From the NCBI GenBank assembly GCA_038210375.1, contig JBBQWT010000009.1, positions 1 to 64,000 of the forward strand: 64,000 nt of DNA, written 5' to 3'. The position numbers were made by a program, and so were the translations under genes. Origin of the DNA: JBBQWT01 sp038210375 (GTDB taxonomy: Bacteria > Acidobacteriota > Terriglobia > Terriglobales > Acidobacteriaceae). This document shows positions 46,831-55,402 of this stretch, in pieces. The notes below the pieces were generated by a model. That model was not told the DNA's origin and searched no databases. It saw nothing but the letters and a program-made list of their open reading frames with translations. Every line of letters starts with the position of its first letter. The stretch's first letter is position 1.

Positions 46831-47868
46831 TCACTGCGCGGCCTCATGCGGTGGCTTCGCGGCCAATCCCGGCAGCGGCTTGGAAACGTAGCCGTGCTCC
46901 ACAAACCACTCAGCCGCGCGGCGCAGGGCGGCATCCACGGGAACGATCCTCCATCCCAGGTCGCGCTCTGCCTTGGCCGAAGATACATACATCTTTTTTC
47001 GCCCCATTCTTACCGCGTCGATGGTGGCCCGCGGGACCTGCTTGCGAATCATGCCGGTAAAGAACGTGTCGAAGGCCGCGAACCCCAACGCTACCGCATA
47101 CGGCACCTTCATCGCCGGCGCGGGGACCCCCGAGATCGCCGACAACTTATCCAGTACCTGCTTCAGCGTCAGGTTTTCTCCGCCCAGGATATAGCGCTCC
47201 CCCGGCCGGGCGCGCTCCATGGCGGCAATGTGCCCGGCCGCAACCTCATCTACATCCACCAGGTTCAGGCCGGTGTCGGTGTAGGCGGGAAACTTTCCGT
47301 TGAGAAAGTCGAGGACGATCCTTCCCGTGGGCGTAGGCTTGATGTCTTGTTCGCCCACCGGGGCGCTGGGATTGACCACCACCACCTTGCCGCCGCCCGC
47401 GCCCACGCGCAACGCGATCTGTTCCGCCATGAACTTCGACCGTTTGTAATGCCCGATCATTTCGCTTTCCGCCACCGGAGAATTTTCATCGCAGGGTTCG
47501 CCATCTTTGCGGAACCCCATGGTGGCCACGCTGCTGGTATAGATCAGCCGGCGGACACCCGCCTGCGCCCCCGCCTCGATCATGGCCCGCGTTCCCTCAA
47601 CGTTGGCGCGGTACATCGATTGCGAATCGGGCGCCCACAGCCGGTAATCGGCGGCGACATGAAAAACAAATTCACAGCCCTGTACTGCCTGGCGCAAAGA
47701 TGCCGCATCTTCGAGGTCGCCCACTACCCGTTCGGCGTGGATGGCATCGATATTCGCGGTGTTGCTGGTGCGGCGCACCAGCAGACGCAGGTCGGCGCCT
47801 TGCTTTGCCAGCCGCCGCGCAACATGGCTGCCCACAAATCCGGTAGCGCCAGTAACTAGAATTTTCAT
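46831..47868 (-). CDS. hpnA: hopanoid-associated sugar epimerase/dehydratase HpnA
   Basis: A 345-aa extended short-chain dehydrogenase. GATGFVGSHVARRL is the NAD site; YTSSVATMG and GHYKRSKFMAEQ (Tyr and Lys of the YxxxK-type site) are intact; NPSAPVGEQDIKPTPTGRIV and VDVDEVAAGHIAAMERARPG are HpnA hallmarks. Its biochemical step is not proven; it is a constant member of hopanoid operons. An 88-bp gap without a strong hairpin separates it from shc, and no clear ribosome site precedes the ATG. Confidence 0.93.
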   Translation of the reverse strand: MKILVTGATGFVGSHVARRLAKQGADLRLLVRRTSNTANIDAIHAERVVGDLEDAASLRQAVQGCEFVFHVAADYRLWAPDSQSMYRANVEGTRAMIEAGAQAGVRRLIYTSSVATMGFRKDGEPCDENSPVAESEMIGHYKRSKFMAEQIALRVGAGGGKVVVVNPSAPVGEQDIKPTPTGRIVLDFLNGKFPAYTDTGLNLVDVDEVAAGHIAAMERARPGERYILGGENLTLKQVLDKLSAISGVPAPAMKVPYAVALGFAAFDTFFTGMIRKQVPRATIDAVRMGRKKMYVSSAKAERDLGWRIVPVDAALRRAAEWFVEHGYVSKPLPGLAAKPPHEAAQ

Positions 47869-47956
47869 AAAGAGTGAGGAGAATCAGAGGCTGGCCGCTT
47901 CATTACTTGCAAAAGATGTGGACCGTGGTGGCTCCTGCGCGAAGCCCTTACGTTGG

Positions 47957-49963
47957 CTACAAGGCAGGGCCCAGCCGCCCGGCCTGGGATTTCACCTGGG
48001 CAACTTCCGCAACGCCCGCGTCCGCCATGCGCGCGCTCAGCGTCAATGCCAGCAGCGGGAAATAAATCCGGTACAGGTGGTAAGCCAGGTAAAAGACCCG
48101 GGGAAAGCCAACGCCGGTGTACTGCGGCTCGTCCCATGACCCGTCAGGTTTTTGCGTATCCAGCAGCCAGGCCAGTCCGCGGCGCACTGAATCGCTGCGA
48201 ATATCGTTGGCCGCCAGCAGGCCCAATATCGCCCAGGCGGTCTGCGAAGGGGTGCTCGGGCCCAGCCCGCGGGTGGCGGGTTCGTCGTACGACAACATCG
48301 ATTCGCCCCAGCCGCCATCGCTGTTCTGCACCATGCGCAGCCATTCCGCTCCTTGCTGCACGTAGGGTTCGTGACTGTCCACACCCATGGCTTCGAGGCC
48401 GCGCAGCACCTGCATGGTGCCGTAAATGTAGTTCGAGCCCCAGCGGCCAAACCATGAGCCGTCGGGTTCCTGTTCATTCTTGAGAAAGTCGATTGCCCGC
48501 CGCACCGGCTTCTCGTCGCGGGTATGACCGTAGGCAGCCAGCATTTCCAGCACCCGGCCGGTAATGTCGGCGGTCGGCGGATCGAGCATGGCGTTGTGAT
48601 CGGCGAAGGGCACGTACTGGAACACCATCTTGTCGTTGTCTTTATCGAACGAGCTCCAGCCGCCGTTCTTGCATTGCATGGCCATGATCCAACGCACCGC
48701 GCGCTGCACCGATTCGTGCTGGTAACGTTCGTTAGGATGCCTCACCTGGCTCAGCCCCAGCATCACCATGGCGCTGTCATCCACATCGGGATAGAACTCG
48801 TTGTTGAATTCGAAATACCAGCCGGCGGGAGCCACGTTCTTGACCTTGACCGCCCAGTCGCCGGAATGCGTAACCTGCTTCTTCAGGATCCAGTCTCCCG
48901 CCGCCAGCATCCGCGGATCGGCGGGCGCGACTCCGCTCTCGCCCAGCGCAAACATGGCATATGCCGTGTCCCACACCGGGGATTTGCAGGGCTGCATGCG
49001 GAACGTGTTTTCTTCTTCAATCCCCAGCGCTTCGAATTCATCCATGGCGCGAATGAATTGCGGGTCATCCACCGAATAGCCCAGGCAGCGCAACGCAATG
49101 ATCGAATTCATCATCGCCGGATAAATCGCTCCCAGCCCGTCGCTCATCTCCAGGCGTTCCAGCAGCCATTTCTCCGCGCTGCGCAGCGCGATGGAGCGCA
49201 ACGGGCGCACGTGCACCCGTTCGAACCAGTGGGTCATACGGTCCAGCAGCAGAAAGAAATTGCGCCAGCTCACAAGCCTCGCATCCCATTTCAGGTACAG
49301 GCTGGCGCTGTTCTTGCCGCCGACAAACAGTTCTTCGACGCCCAACTCCGGCGGAATCTTCTTGAACGGCTTCTTGGCGTAGGCGATCGACAGCGGCACC
49401 AGGATGGCGCGCGACCACGACGAAATTTCGTAGATGTTGAACCAGAACCACTTGGGAAACAACACGATCTCCGGCGGAATCGCGGGCACCGCGTCGTAAT
49501 CGTATTGCCCCAGGAAGCACAGGTAGATCTTGGTGAAGGTGTTGACCTCGGTCACGCCGCCCAGTTCCAGAATGCGCTTTCGCGCCCGCGCCAGCGCGTC
49601 GTCATCCGGCGAATAGCCCGCCAGCTTGAGGCCGAAATAGGCCTTCACCGATGCGCTGATCTGCGACGGACCACCCTGGTAGATGGCCCATCCGCCGTCT
49701 TCATTCTGGTGGCGCAGAATTTCCCGCGCCGCCTTGGCGATGCGCTCCTGGCGGCCGGTGCCGAGAAGCGTGTGCAAAAGGATGTAATCGGATTCCAGGG
49801 TGGTGTCGGCTTCGAGCTCGCCGCACCAGTAACCATCTTCGTGCTGGGTGGAAAAGAGGAAATCGCGCGTGCGCGAAACCGCAAGCTTTACCCGGTCGCG
49901 CAGTTCGCCGCCCTGGCCAAAAATATTATTGGTCTTGCGGCTGGCGCCGCTCGAGGGGGGCAA
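47957..49963 (-). CDS. shc: squalene-hopene cyclase
   Basis: A 668-aa class II triterpene cyclase, family-typical length (~630-720). The acid motif is DVDD (393-396, in NEFYPDVDDSAMVML). QW repeats occur throughout, for instance QNEDGGWAIYQGG, QCKNGGWSSFDKDN, NEQEPDGSWFGRWG, QNSDGGWGES and QKPDGSWDEPQYTG. It cyclises squalene to hopene/hopanol at the membrane. The start is TTG 49963, 6 bp after the ispH stop; no ATG fits. Downstream the operon continues with hpnA. Confidence 0.96.
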   Translation of the reverse strand: MPPSSGASRKTNNIFGQGGELRDRVKLAVSRTRDFLFSTQHEDGYWCGELEADTTLESDYILLHTLLGTGRQERIAKAAREILRHQNEDGGWAIYQGGPSQISASVKAYFGLKLAGYSPDDDALARARKRILELGGVTEVNTFTKIYLCFLGQYDYDAVPAIPPEIVLFPKWFWFNIYEISSWSRAILVPLSIAYAKKPFKKIPPELGVEELFVGGKNSASLYLKWDARLVSWRNFFLLLDRMTHWFERVHVRPLRSIALRSAEKWLLERLEMSDGLGAIYPAMMNSIIALRCLGYSVDDPQFIRAMDEFEALGIEEENTFRMQPCKSPVWDTAYAMFALGESGVAPADPRMLAAGDWILKKQVTHSGDWAVKVKNVAPAGWYFEFNNEFYPDVDDSAMVMLGLSQVRHPNERYQHESVQRAVRWIMAMQCKNGGWSSFDKDNDKMVFQYVPFADHNAMLDPPTADITGRVLEMLAAYGHTRDEKPVRRAIDFLKNEQEPDGSWFGRWGSNYIYGTMQVLRGLEAMGVDSHEPYVQQGAEWLRMVQNSDGGWGESMLSYDEPATRGLGPSTPSQTAWAILGLLAANDIRSDSVRRGLAWLLDTQKPDGSWDEPQYTGVGFPRVFYLAYHLYRIYFPLLALTLSARMADAGVAEVAQVKSQAGRLGPAL

Positions 49964-49969
49964 TGGGTG

Positions 49970-50956
49970 CTACTCCGCCGCCGCACTCACCGGTGCGGCG
50001 CCGATCGCTTCCACGATTTCAGGCGGCAAGCCAAAACGAACGTTCTCGGGAATCACTTCCACCTCCTGCACGTTGGTAAAGCCCAGCGGGGCCAGGAAGG
50101 TAAGCACCTCTTCCACCAGGCATTCCGGCGCCGATGCGCCCGCGGTCAATGCCAGGGTGGTCACGCCTTCCAGCCATTGCGGCTGGATGGAACGGAAATT
50201 TTCGATCAGGTACGACGGCGTTTCCAGGTTGTGGGAAACTTCGACCAGCCGGTTGGAGTTGGAACTGTTCTCCGAGCCCACCACCAGCACCAGTTGCGCC
50301 TCGCTGGCCACATGCTTGACCGCCACCTGGCGGTTCTCGGTGGCATAGCAGATGTCCTGCGCCGCCGGGCCATGAATGTTAGGAAAGCGCAGCTTCAGCG
50401 CCGCGATGATGTCGCTGGCCTCATCGAGGCTGAGGGTGGTTTGCGTCAGGTAGGCCAGCCGGTTGGGGTCGGGAACCACGAGGTTCGCCACCTCGGCGGG
50501 ATTGCTGACCACCTGGGTCACGTCCGGCGCTTCCCCCAGGGTGCCCACGATCTCATCATGGTCGCGATGTCCGATCAGGATAATGGTGCGTCCCTCGCGG
50601 GCAAACTTGACCGCCTCGACGTGGACCTTGGTCACCAGCGGACAGGTGGCGTCGATCACCCGCAACCGGCGCAGTTCGCTGGCATCGCGCACTTCCGGCG
50701 ATACTCCATGCGCGCTGTAAATCACCCGCGCCCCGGTCGGCACCTCGTCGATATTGTCGACGAAAATGGCGCCCTTGGCGGTGAGGTCGTCCACCACGTA
50801 GCGGTTATGCACAATCTCTTTGCGGACATAAATTGGCGCGCCAAATGCCTCAAGGGCAATGCGAACAATATCAATGGCACGCACCACCCCGGCACAAAAT
50901 CCGCGGGGCTTGAGAAGCAGCACTGTCTTAGGAGCAGAAGCTGTAGATGAAGTCAT
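49970..50956 (-). CDS. ispH: 4-hydroxy-3-methylbut-2-enyl diphosphate reductase IspH
   Basis: A 328-aa [4Fe-4S] enzyme, last step of the MEP pathway, making IPP and DMAPP. Cluster cysteines: Cys21 (PRGFCAGVVRAI), Cys105 (DATCPLV) and Cys203 (DICYATENRQ). ATG 50956 is used; the frame stays open to a TTG at 50995. It is the first gene of the hopanoid operon and supplies the isoprenoid precursors, so precursor supply and hopanoid synthesis are transcribed together. The 250-bp upstream gap (50957-51206) is AT-rich for this genome and probably holds the operon promoter; I see no reliable -35/-10 pair. Confidence 0.96.
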   Translation of the reverse strand: MTSSTASAPKTVLLLKPRGFCAGVVRAIDIVRIALEAFGAPIYVRKEIVHNRYVVDDLTAKGAIFVDNIDEVPTGARVIYSAHGVSPEVRDASELRRLRVIDATCPLVTKVHVEAVKFAREGRTIILIGHRDHDEIVGTLGEAPDVTQVVSNPAEVANLVVPDPNRLAYLTQTTLSLDEASDIIAALKLRFPNIHGPAAQDICYATENRQVAVKHVASEAQLVLVVGSENSSNSNRLVEVSHNLETPSYLIENFRSIQPQWLEGVTTLALTAGASAPECLVEEVLTFLAPLGFTNVQEVEVIPENVRFGLPPEIVEAIGAAPVSAAAE

Positions 50957-51206
50957 GGAGGTCTCTAATAAGTATAAATGCAAATCCGGCGACAACGACC
51001 CGCAATCGAAGCCACAAGTGAACCCGCCCTAGGTGCTAAGACATTGAAAGTGCTGGAATTAACATTAATCGGCAATCCCAGTTCCTAAACAGTAAAACCA
51101 CGCAGAAAGGAATTAATAATAGGATTCCAATCAGGGACGGTTCGGTGCAAAAAATAGGGTGTTCTGGAATCGAAAAACAGATTCGCCAAGCTTGACGCCG
51201 GCCTAG

Positions 51207-53009
51207 CTATCCCTGCGCCACGGCCTTCAGCAGCTCCGCGGCATGGCGCCGCGAACTCTCAGTCAACTCCGACCCGCTCAACATACGGGCAATCTCTTCC
51301 CGCCGCTCCCCCGCGCTCAGTTCACGCACTGCAATAGCGGTGCGCGCCGCCGAGGTTTTCTTCTCGATCAGGTAATGGTGATCGGCGAAACATGCAATCT
51401 GCGGAAGGTGGGTCACGCACAGTACCTGGTTTCCCCGCGCCAGCGAATGCAGCTTCTTCCCCACCGCCTCGGCCGCGCTGCCCCCCACGCCGGCATCGAT
51501 CTCATCGAACACCAGCGTGCGTTGCGCGCTCCTGCCCTTGCGGCCCGGCGACTTGCCGGCCTCCACCGTTGCTTTCAACGCCAGCATGATGCGCGACAGT
51601 TCGCCACCGCTGGCGATCTGTTCCACCGGTTTCACGGGCTCACCGGGATTGGTCGCGATCAGGTAAACCACCTGGTCAAATCCGCGCGCAGTCCATTCCG
51701 CGGCGTCGTCGCCGCCGGTGATCTCCACTTTGAATCGTGAGCGCATGGCCAGGTTGTTGATCTCGGCTTCAGCCTGCTTTTCCAGTTTTTTGGCCGCGTC
51801 GAAACGCTTGCGCGAAAGCTCGCGCGCGGCCTGAAGATATCGCAGCGCCGCTTCATCGCGTTGCTTTCCCAGTTGCGCCAGAATTTGTTCACGGTTTTCC
51901 AGGTCATCCAATTTCTGACTGACTTCATTGCCGTGAGTGATGACCGCATCGAGTCCGCCGCCCATGTGGGGCGCATATTTTCGTTTCAGGCGGTCGAGCG
52001 CCGCCAGCCGGTCTTCCACCTCCGCCAGGCGCTCCGGCGACGAGTTCAATTTCTGCGTGTAGTCACGCAAAGTGGCGCTGGCGTCTTCGATGACCGCCTG
52101 CGTTCCCTGCAGCTGCAGGGCATCGGCTTCGAAGCGCGCGTCGAATTTTGCCATCTCCTGCAGGTGCTTGATGGCCGCCCCTAGAGCTGCAATCGCCGAC
52201 GCATCCGATTCATACAGCAGGTCGTATGCACTGGAAGACGCATGGTGCAGTTTTTCCACGTTGGTCAGCATGCGCTTCTCCGCTTCAAGCTCGACGTCTT
52301 CGCCCGGCTTCAGGTGTGCGCCCTCAATCTCTTTTTTCTGGAAGCTCCATAGATCAATGAGCTGCAGGCGGTCCTTTTCCCGCTGCTCCAGTTCCCTGAT
52401 CTGGCTGCCCAGCTCATTCCACCCCGCGAAGGCCCGCCCCACAGCTTCCAGATCGGCGCCGGCAAAAGCGTCGAGCAGCGCAAGCCGCGCCTCAGGATCG
52501 AAGCTCGCCAGGGTCTCACTCTGCGCGTGGATCGCCGCCAGAAAAGGGAATATCTGCTTGAGTACAGCCACGGTGGCCGGTTGATTATTGATAAATACCC
52601 GGCTCTTCCCCGCCGCCGCCACCAGTTCGGGTTTCAGCCGCGCCGGAATCGATCGCGAACCGGCGGCCTCCGCCGATCGCGCGCCGGCCCCGCCTTCTTT
52701 GGAAGCCTCGCGCCGCGAGATCTCCCGGCGAATAATGATCTCGTCGGCCTCGCTGTCAATTCCATTGGCCTCGAGAATCTCATTCACCCGCAGATCTCCG
52801 GCCTCAAACACCCCGGTGACTACGGCCTTCTCCGCGCCGTGTCGAATGGAATCCACCGAGGCGCGCTCCCCCAGCACCAGGCTGAGCGCATCGATCAAGA
52901 TAGATTTCCCCGCGCCGGTTTCGCCCGTAAGCAGATTTAATCCCGGAGCAAAGCTGACCGCGACGTTATCAATAACGGCGTAATTTTCAACCCGCAATTC
53001 AACCAGCAT
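51207..53009 (-). CDS. recN: DNA repair protein RecN
   Basis: A 600-aa SMC-like ATPase (family ~550). N-terminal MLVELRVENYAVIDNVAVSF and Walker A GETGAGKS (29-36); coiled-coil region ~165-370; C-terminal ABC half with VEQIASGGELSRIMLALK (signature) and TLVFDEIDAGVGGSAAEAVG (Walker B), then CVTHLPQIACFADHHYLI. RecN acts in double-strand break repair. An Arg/Gly/Ala-rich insert of ~20 residues near 100-120 is not usual. The gene is single, between the hopanoid operon and the tol operon. Confidence 0.95.
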   Translation of the reverse strand: MLVELRVENYAVIDNVAVSFAPGLNLLTGETGAGKSILIDALSLVLGERASVDSIRHGAEKAVVTGVFEAGDLRVNEILEANGIDSEADEIIIRREISRREASKEGGAGARSAEAAGSRSIPARLKPELVAAAGKSRVFINNQPATVAVLKQIFPFLAAIHAQSETLASFDPEARLALLDAFAGADLEAVGRAFAGWNELGSQIRELEQREKDRLQLIDLWSFQKKEIEGAHLKPGEDVELEAEKRMLTNVEKLHHASSSAYDLLYESDASAIAALGAAIKHLQEMAKFDARFEADALQLQGTQAVIEDASATLRDYTQKLNSSPERLAEVEDRLAALDRLKRKYAPHMGGGLDAVITHGNEVSQKLDDLENREQILAQLGKQRDEAALRYLQAARELSRKRFDAAKKLEKQAEAEINNLAMRSRFKVEITGGDDAAEWTARGFDQVVYLIATNPGEPVKPVEQIASGGELSRIMLALKATVEAGKSPGRKGRSAQRTLVFDEIDAGVGGSAAEAVGKKLHSLARGNQVLCVTHLPQIACFADHHYLIEKKTSAARTAIAVRELSAGERREEIARMLSGSELTESSRRHAAELLKAVAQG

Positions 53010-53173
53010 GACTAATCCCGCGTGACCTCAGCGAAGAATAACAGAAGGGCTCGTTCTTCCACCAAGAGTTGCTCACCAAGAGACAACAACCCCTTAAGAT
53101 GAATTTCTCTACAACAAGATCAATCCTTGAAATGGATTGCTCCCCCACAGAGAACAACCTCTTGAAACGAGTT

Positions 53174-53295
53174 GTCATTCCGAGCGCAGCCGAGGAACCT
53201 TTTGTTTCCTCGGCGCAACCAGCAACGCGGGCCAAGCCACGCAATAAAGCGGCTCGCAATCGGGGCTTACGCGTAGCCTGCCTTTGACTCTGAGG
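53174..53295 (+). repeat. dispersed intergenic repeat family B, copy 4 (best full copy)
   Basis: In the 379-bp divergent gap between recN and tolQ. Runs GTCATTCCGAGCGCAGCCGA, GGAACCTTTTGTTTCCTCGG, CGCAACCAGCAACGCGGGCC, AAGCCACGCAATAAAGCGGC, CGGGGCTTACGCGTAGCCTG, CCTTTGACTCTGAGG. The remainder of the gap shows no gene; 53296-53388 must hold the tolQ promoter. Confidence 0.8.
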
Positions 53296-53388
53296 CAAAG
53301 GATGAGCACAGGTTATTCCAGGCGCTTACCTTGGGTGACCCTCGCGCACCACTGACAACCAACCGATAAATTTCGTAAACTGATCTCA

Positions 53389-54072
53389 ATGGTCTTCCCC
53401 CGGCTCCTGGCCTTCGTACTTGGCGGCGAAATCTTAAACCTGTTGCAGCAAACCGGCCCGGTCGCCCGCGCCGTACTCGCCATCCTCTTGTTCTTCAGCA
53501 TTTTTTCCTGGTCGATCATCGCCGCCAAATGGGCGCTGCTGCGCCGCGCCCGCGTGCAGAGCGGACGCTTCCAGCGGCTCTTCCGCAAAGCCACGCGCTT
53601 GCAGGATGTCTCCGCTGTCGCCGAGCAGTTTCGCCCCAGCCCCCTGGTCCCCGTGTTTGACGCGGGATTCGAGGAGTACCGCCGCCAGGCTGGCGGCCCG
53701 TTGCGCATACCCGCCGTGCAGCGCGCCACCCAGGTTGCCGCCTCCGAGGAGCTGACCCGCCTCGAGCGCCGCCTGTCATGGTTGGCCACCACCGGCTCCG
53801 TCGCTCCGTTTGTAGGTTTATTTGGGACGGTGTGGGGCATCATCGACGCCTTTCACGGTCTAGGCACCGCCGGCGCCGCCAGCCTGCGCGCCGTCGCCCC
53901 CGGTATTTCCGAGGCGCTCATCACCACCGCCGCGGGATTGGCCGCAGCCATCCCCGCCGTCATTGCTTACAACCAGTTTGCCCAGACCCTGCGCGAGTTT
54001 GGCGCGCGCATGGACGATTTTTCCCTGGAATTCTTGAACTTCATCGAACGCACTCCGCCGGACCAGAAATAA
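53389..54072 (+). CDS. tolQ: TolQ/ExbB-type proton channel subunit
   Basis: A 227-aa, three-helix MotA/TolQ/ExbB protein. Helix 1 ~22-44 (ARAVLAILLFFSIFSWSII), helix 2 around SVAPFVGLFGTVWGIIDAF, helix 3 with GISEALITTAAGLAAAIPAV, the proton-path Thr-rich segment. Together with TolR it uses the proton gradient to energise the Tol system for outer-membrane constriction. First gene of the tol operon. Confidence 0.93.
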   Translation: MVFPRLLAFVLGGEILNLLQQTGPVARAVLAILLFFSIFSWSIIAAKWALLRRARVQSGRFQRLFRKATRLQDVSAVAEQFRPSPLVPVFDAGFEEYRRQAGGPLRIPAVQRATQVAASEELTRLERRLSWLATTGSVAPFVGLFGTVWGIIDAFHGLGTAGAASLRAVAPGISEALITTAAGLAAAIPAVIAYNQFAQTLREFGARMDDFSLEFLNFIERTPPDQK

Positions 54073-54092
54073 CCGCGCGGGGGACACAAATC

Positions 54093-54518
54093 ATGGCCTT
54101 CACCAATCGTCAGGGACGCACGCAGACTTCGCTTTCCGAGATCAACGTTACTCCGTTGGTGGACGTGGTGCTCGTTCTGCTCATCATCTTTATGCTCACC
54201 GCTCCCATCCTGCAGTCAGGCGTGGAAGTCAGCGTGCCCAAGACCCGCACCGTGAAGGAAATCAGCGAAGAGCGCCTGGTCATTAGCATCGATCGCAACC
54301 AGCGAATTTATCTGGGCAACCAGCCATTGAACATCAACGACATCCGCTCGGCGCTGGGCAAGAAGGTCCGCGACCCCGCGCAACAATCAATCTTTCTGCG
54401 CGCCGATGAGAACGTTCCCTTCGGCGTGTTCGCCGCGGTGATGGACGCGGTCAAGCAGGCCGGCATCACCAACGTCAGCATCGTGACCGAACCTATCACC
54501 GGGCCGGAAACCAAATGA
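54093..54518 (+). CDS. tolR: TolR/ExbD-type protein
   Basis: A 141-aa protein with a single helix at ~20-40. SEINVTPLVDVVLVLLIIFM contains the conserved membrane Asp (DVVLVLL), and the periplasmic domain ends in GITNVSIVTEP. ATG 54093 is 20 bp after tolQ; the longer open frame upstream overlaps tolQ. It forms the stator with TolQ. Confidence 0.93.
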   Translation: MAFTNRQGRTQTSLSEINVTPLVDVVLVLLIIFMLTAPILQSGVEVSVPKTRTVKEISEERLVISIDRNQRIYLGNQPLNINDIRSALGKKVRDPAQQSIFLRADENVPFGVFAAVMDAVKQAGITNVSIVTEPITGPETK

Positions 54519-54542
54519 CCGGTTCCCCACCACGGGAAATCA

Positions 54543-55367
54543 ATGCGTAACCGGCGGCAAAGCATCTTCGACGAGCGCGAAAGCTGGCAGGGGCCGGTCG
54601 CGGTTTCCACCACGCTGCACGCGGCATTTTTTGTTCTCATTCTTATGTACGGCGCTTATCTCAGTCATCTCCCTCACGAAAGCTGGGGCAGCGCCACCGC
54701 TTCCTCCGGCGACGCTCTCTCCGTCTCCCTGGTCAGCCAGGCAGCAATTCCCCTGCCCCGGCCGGCCGTGCAGACGGAAAATATTGTGGCCAACGATTCT
54801 CCGGGGTTGACCCAGTCCAAGCCCAAAGAAATCCCCGTGCCCGAGCCGCTGGCGATTCCCATTCCCGCGCGCGAGCACACTCGCAAACCGGAGAAGATCA
54901 GGGAAAAAATCGCGGTGGCCGCGGCATCCACCATCCGCGATACCTACCGCGCGCCGCCGCCGCGAGAATCCAACGTCGTGCCCTTCGGCCGCGGCGGGCC
55001 GGTGGATATTCCCTATAAAGTTTTCTCACTCGGCGGCTCGGCGGCGGGCATAGGCACCCCATCCGATTCCGGATTTGGCAGCCGCTACGGCTGGTATGTG
55101 GATGTGGTCCGCCGCAAGGTTTCGGAAAACTGGCTCAAGTACGAGGTGGACCCGGCCATCCAGAATGCCCGCCGCGTTTTCATCACCTTTGATATCCAGC
55201 GCAATGGCCAGCCGGAAAACGTGCAGATCGAGCAGACCAGCGGCGTGCCCTCGCTCGATGTTTCCGCGGTGCGCGCCTTGCAGCGCATCGATACCTTCGG
55301 TCCCCTGCCGCCGGATTACTCCGGACGCCAGGTCAGCGTCGAGTTCTGGTTTGAATTCAAGCGTTAG
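54543..55367 (+). CDS. TonB/TolA C-terminal-type energy transducer
   Basis: A 274-aa protein taking the place of TolA. One N-terminal helix (~20-40, VAVSTTLHAAFFVLILMYGA), a Pro-rich periplasmic linker (VPEPLAIPIPAREHTRKPEK), and a TonB-C-like domain ~180-274 (YGWYVDVVRRKVSENWLKYE, VQIEQTSGVPSLDVSAVRALQRI, VSVEFWFEFKR). It is far shorter than E. coli TolA and lacks its long helical stalk. In the operon order tolQ-R-x-B-pal it must be the functional TolA. Confidence 0.88.
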   Translation: MRNRRQSIFDERESWQGPVAVSTTLHAAFFVLILMYGAYLSHLPHESWGSATASSGDALSVSLVSQAAIPLPRPAVQTENIVANDSPGLTQSKPKEIPVPEPLAIPIPAREHTRKPEKIREKIAVAAASTIRDTYRAPPPRESNVVPFGRGGPVDIPYKVFSLGGSAAGIGTPSDSGFGSRYGWYVDVVRRKVSENWLKYEVDPAIQNARRVFITFDIQRNGQPENVQIEQTSGVPSLDVSAVRALQRIDTFGPLPPDYSGRQVSVEFWFEFKR

Positions 55368-55402
55368 ATGGAACACAGCAACAAGTAATCACGGAAGGAA
55401 GA

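Noticed and set aside
46390..47859. A 489-codon plus-strand frame over hpnA/hpnG
   Set aside because: Antisense to two recognised hopanoid genes, no family features.
48524..50950. An 808-codon plus-strand open frame over shc and ispH
   Set aside because: It is antisense to two certain genes; its composition (His, Arg, Gly-rich) is what high-GC genes give in the opposite frame.
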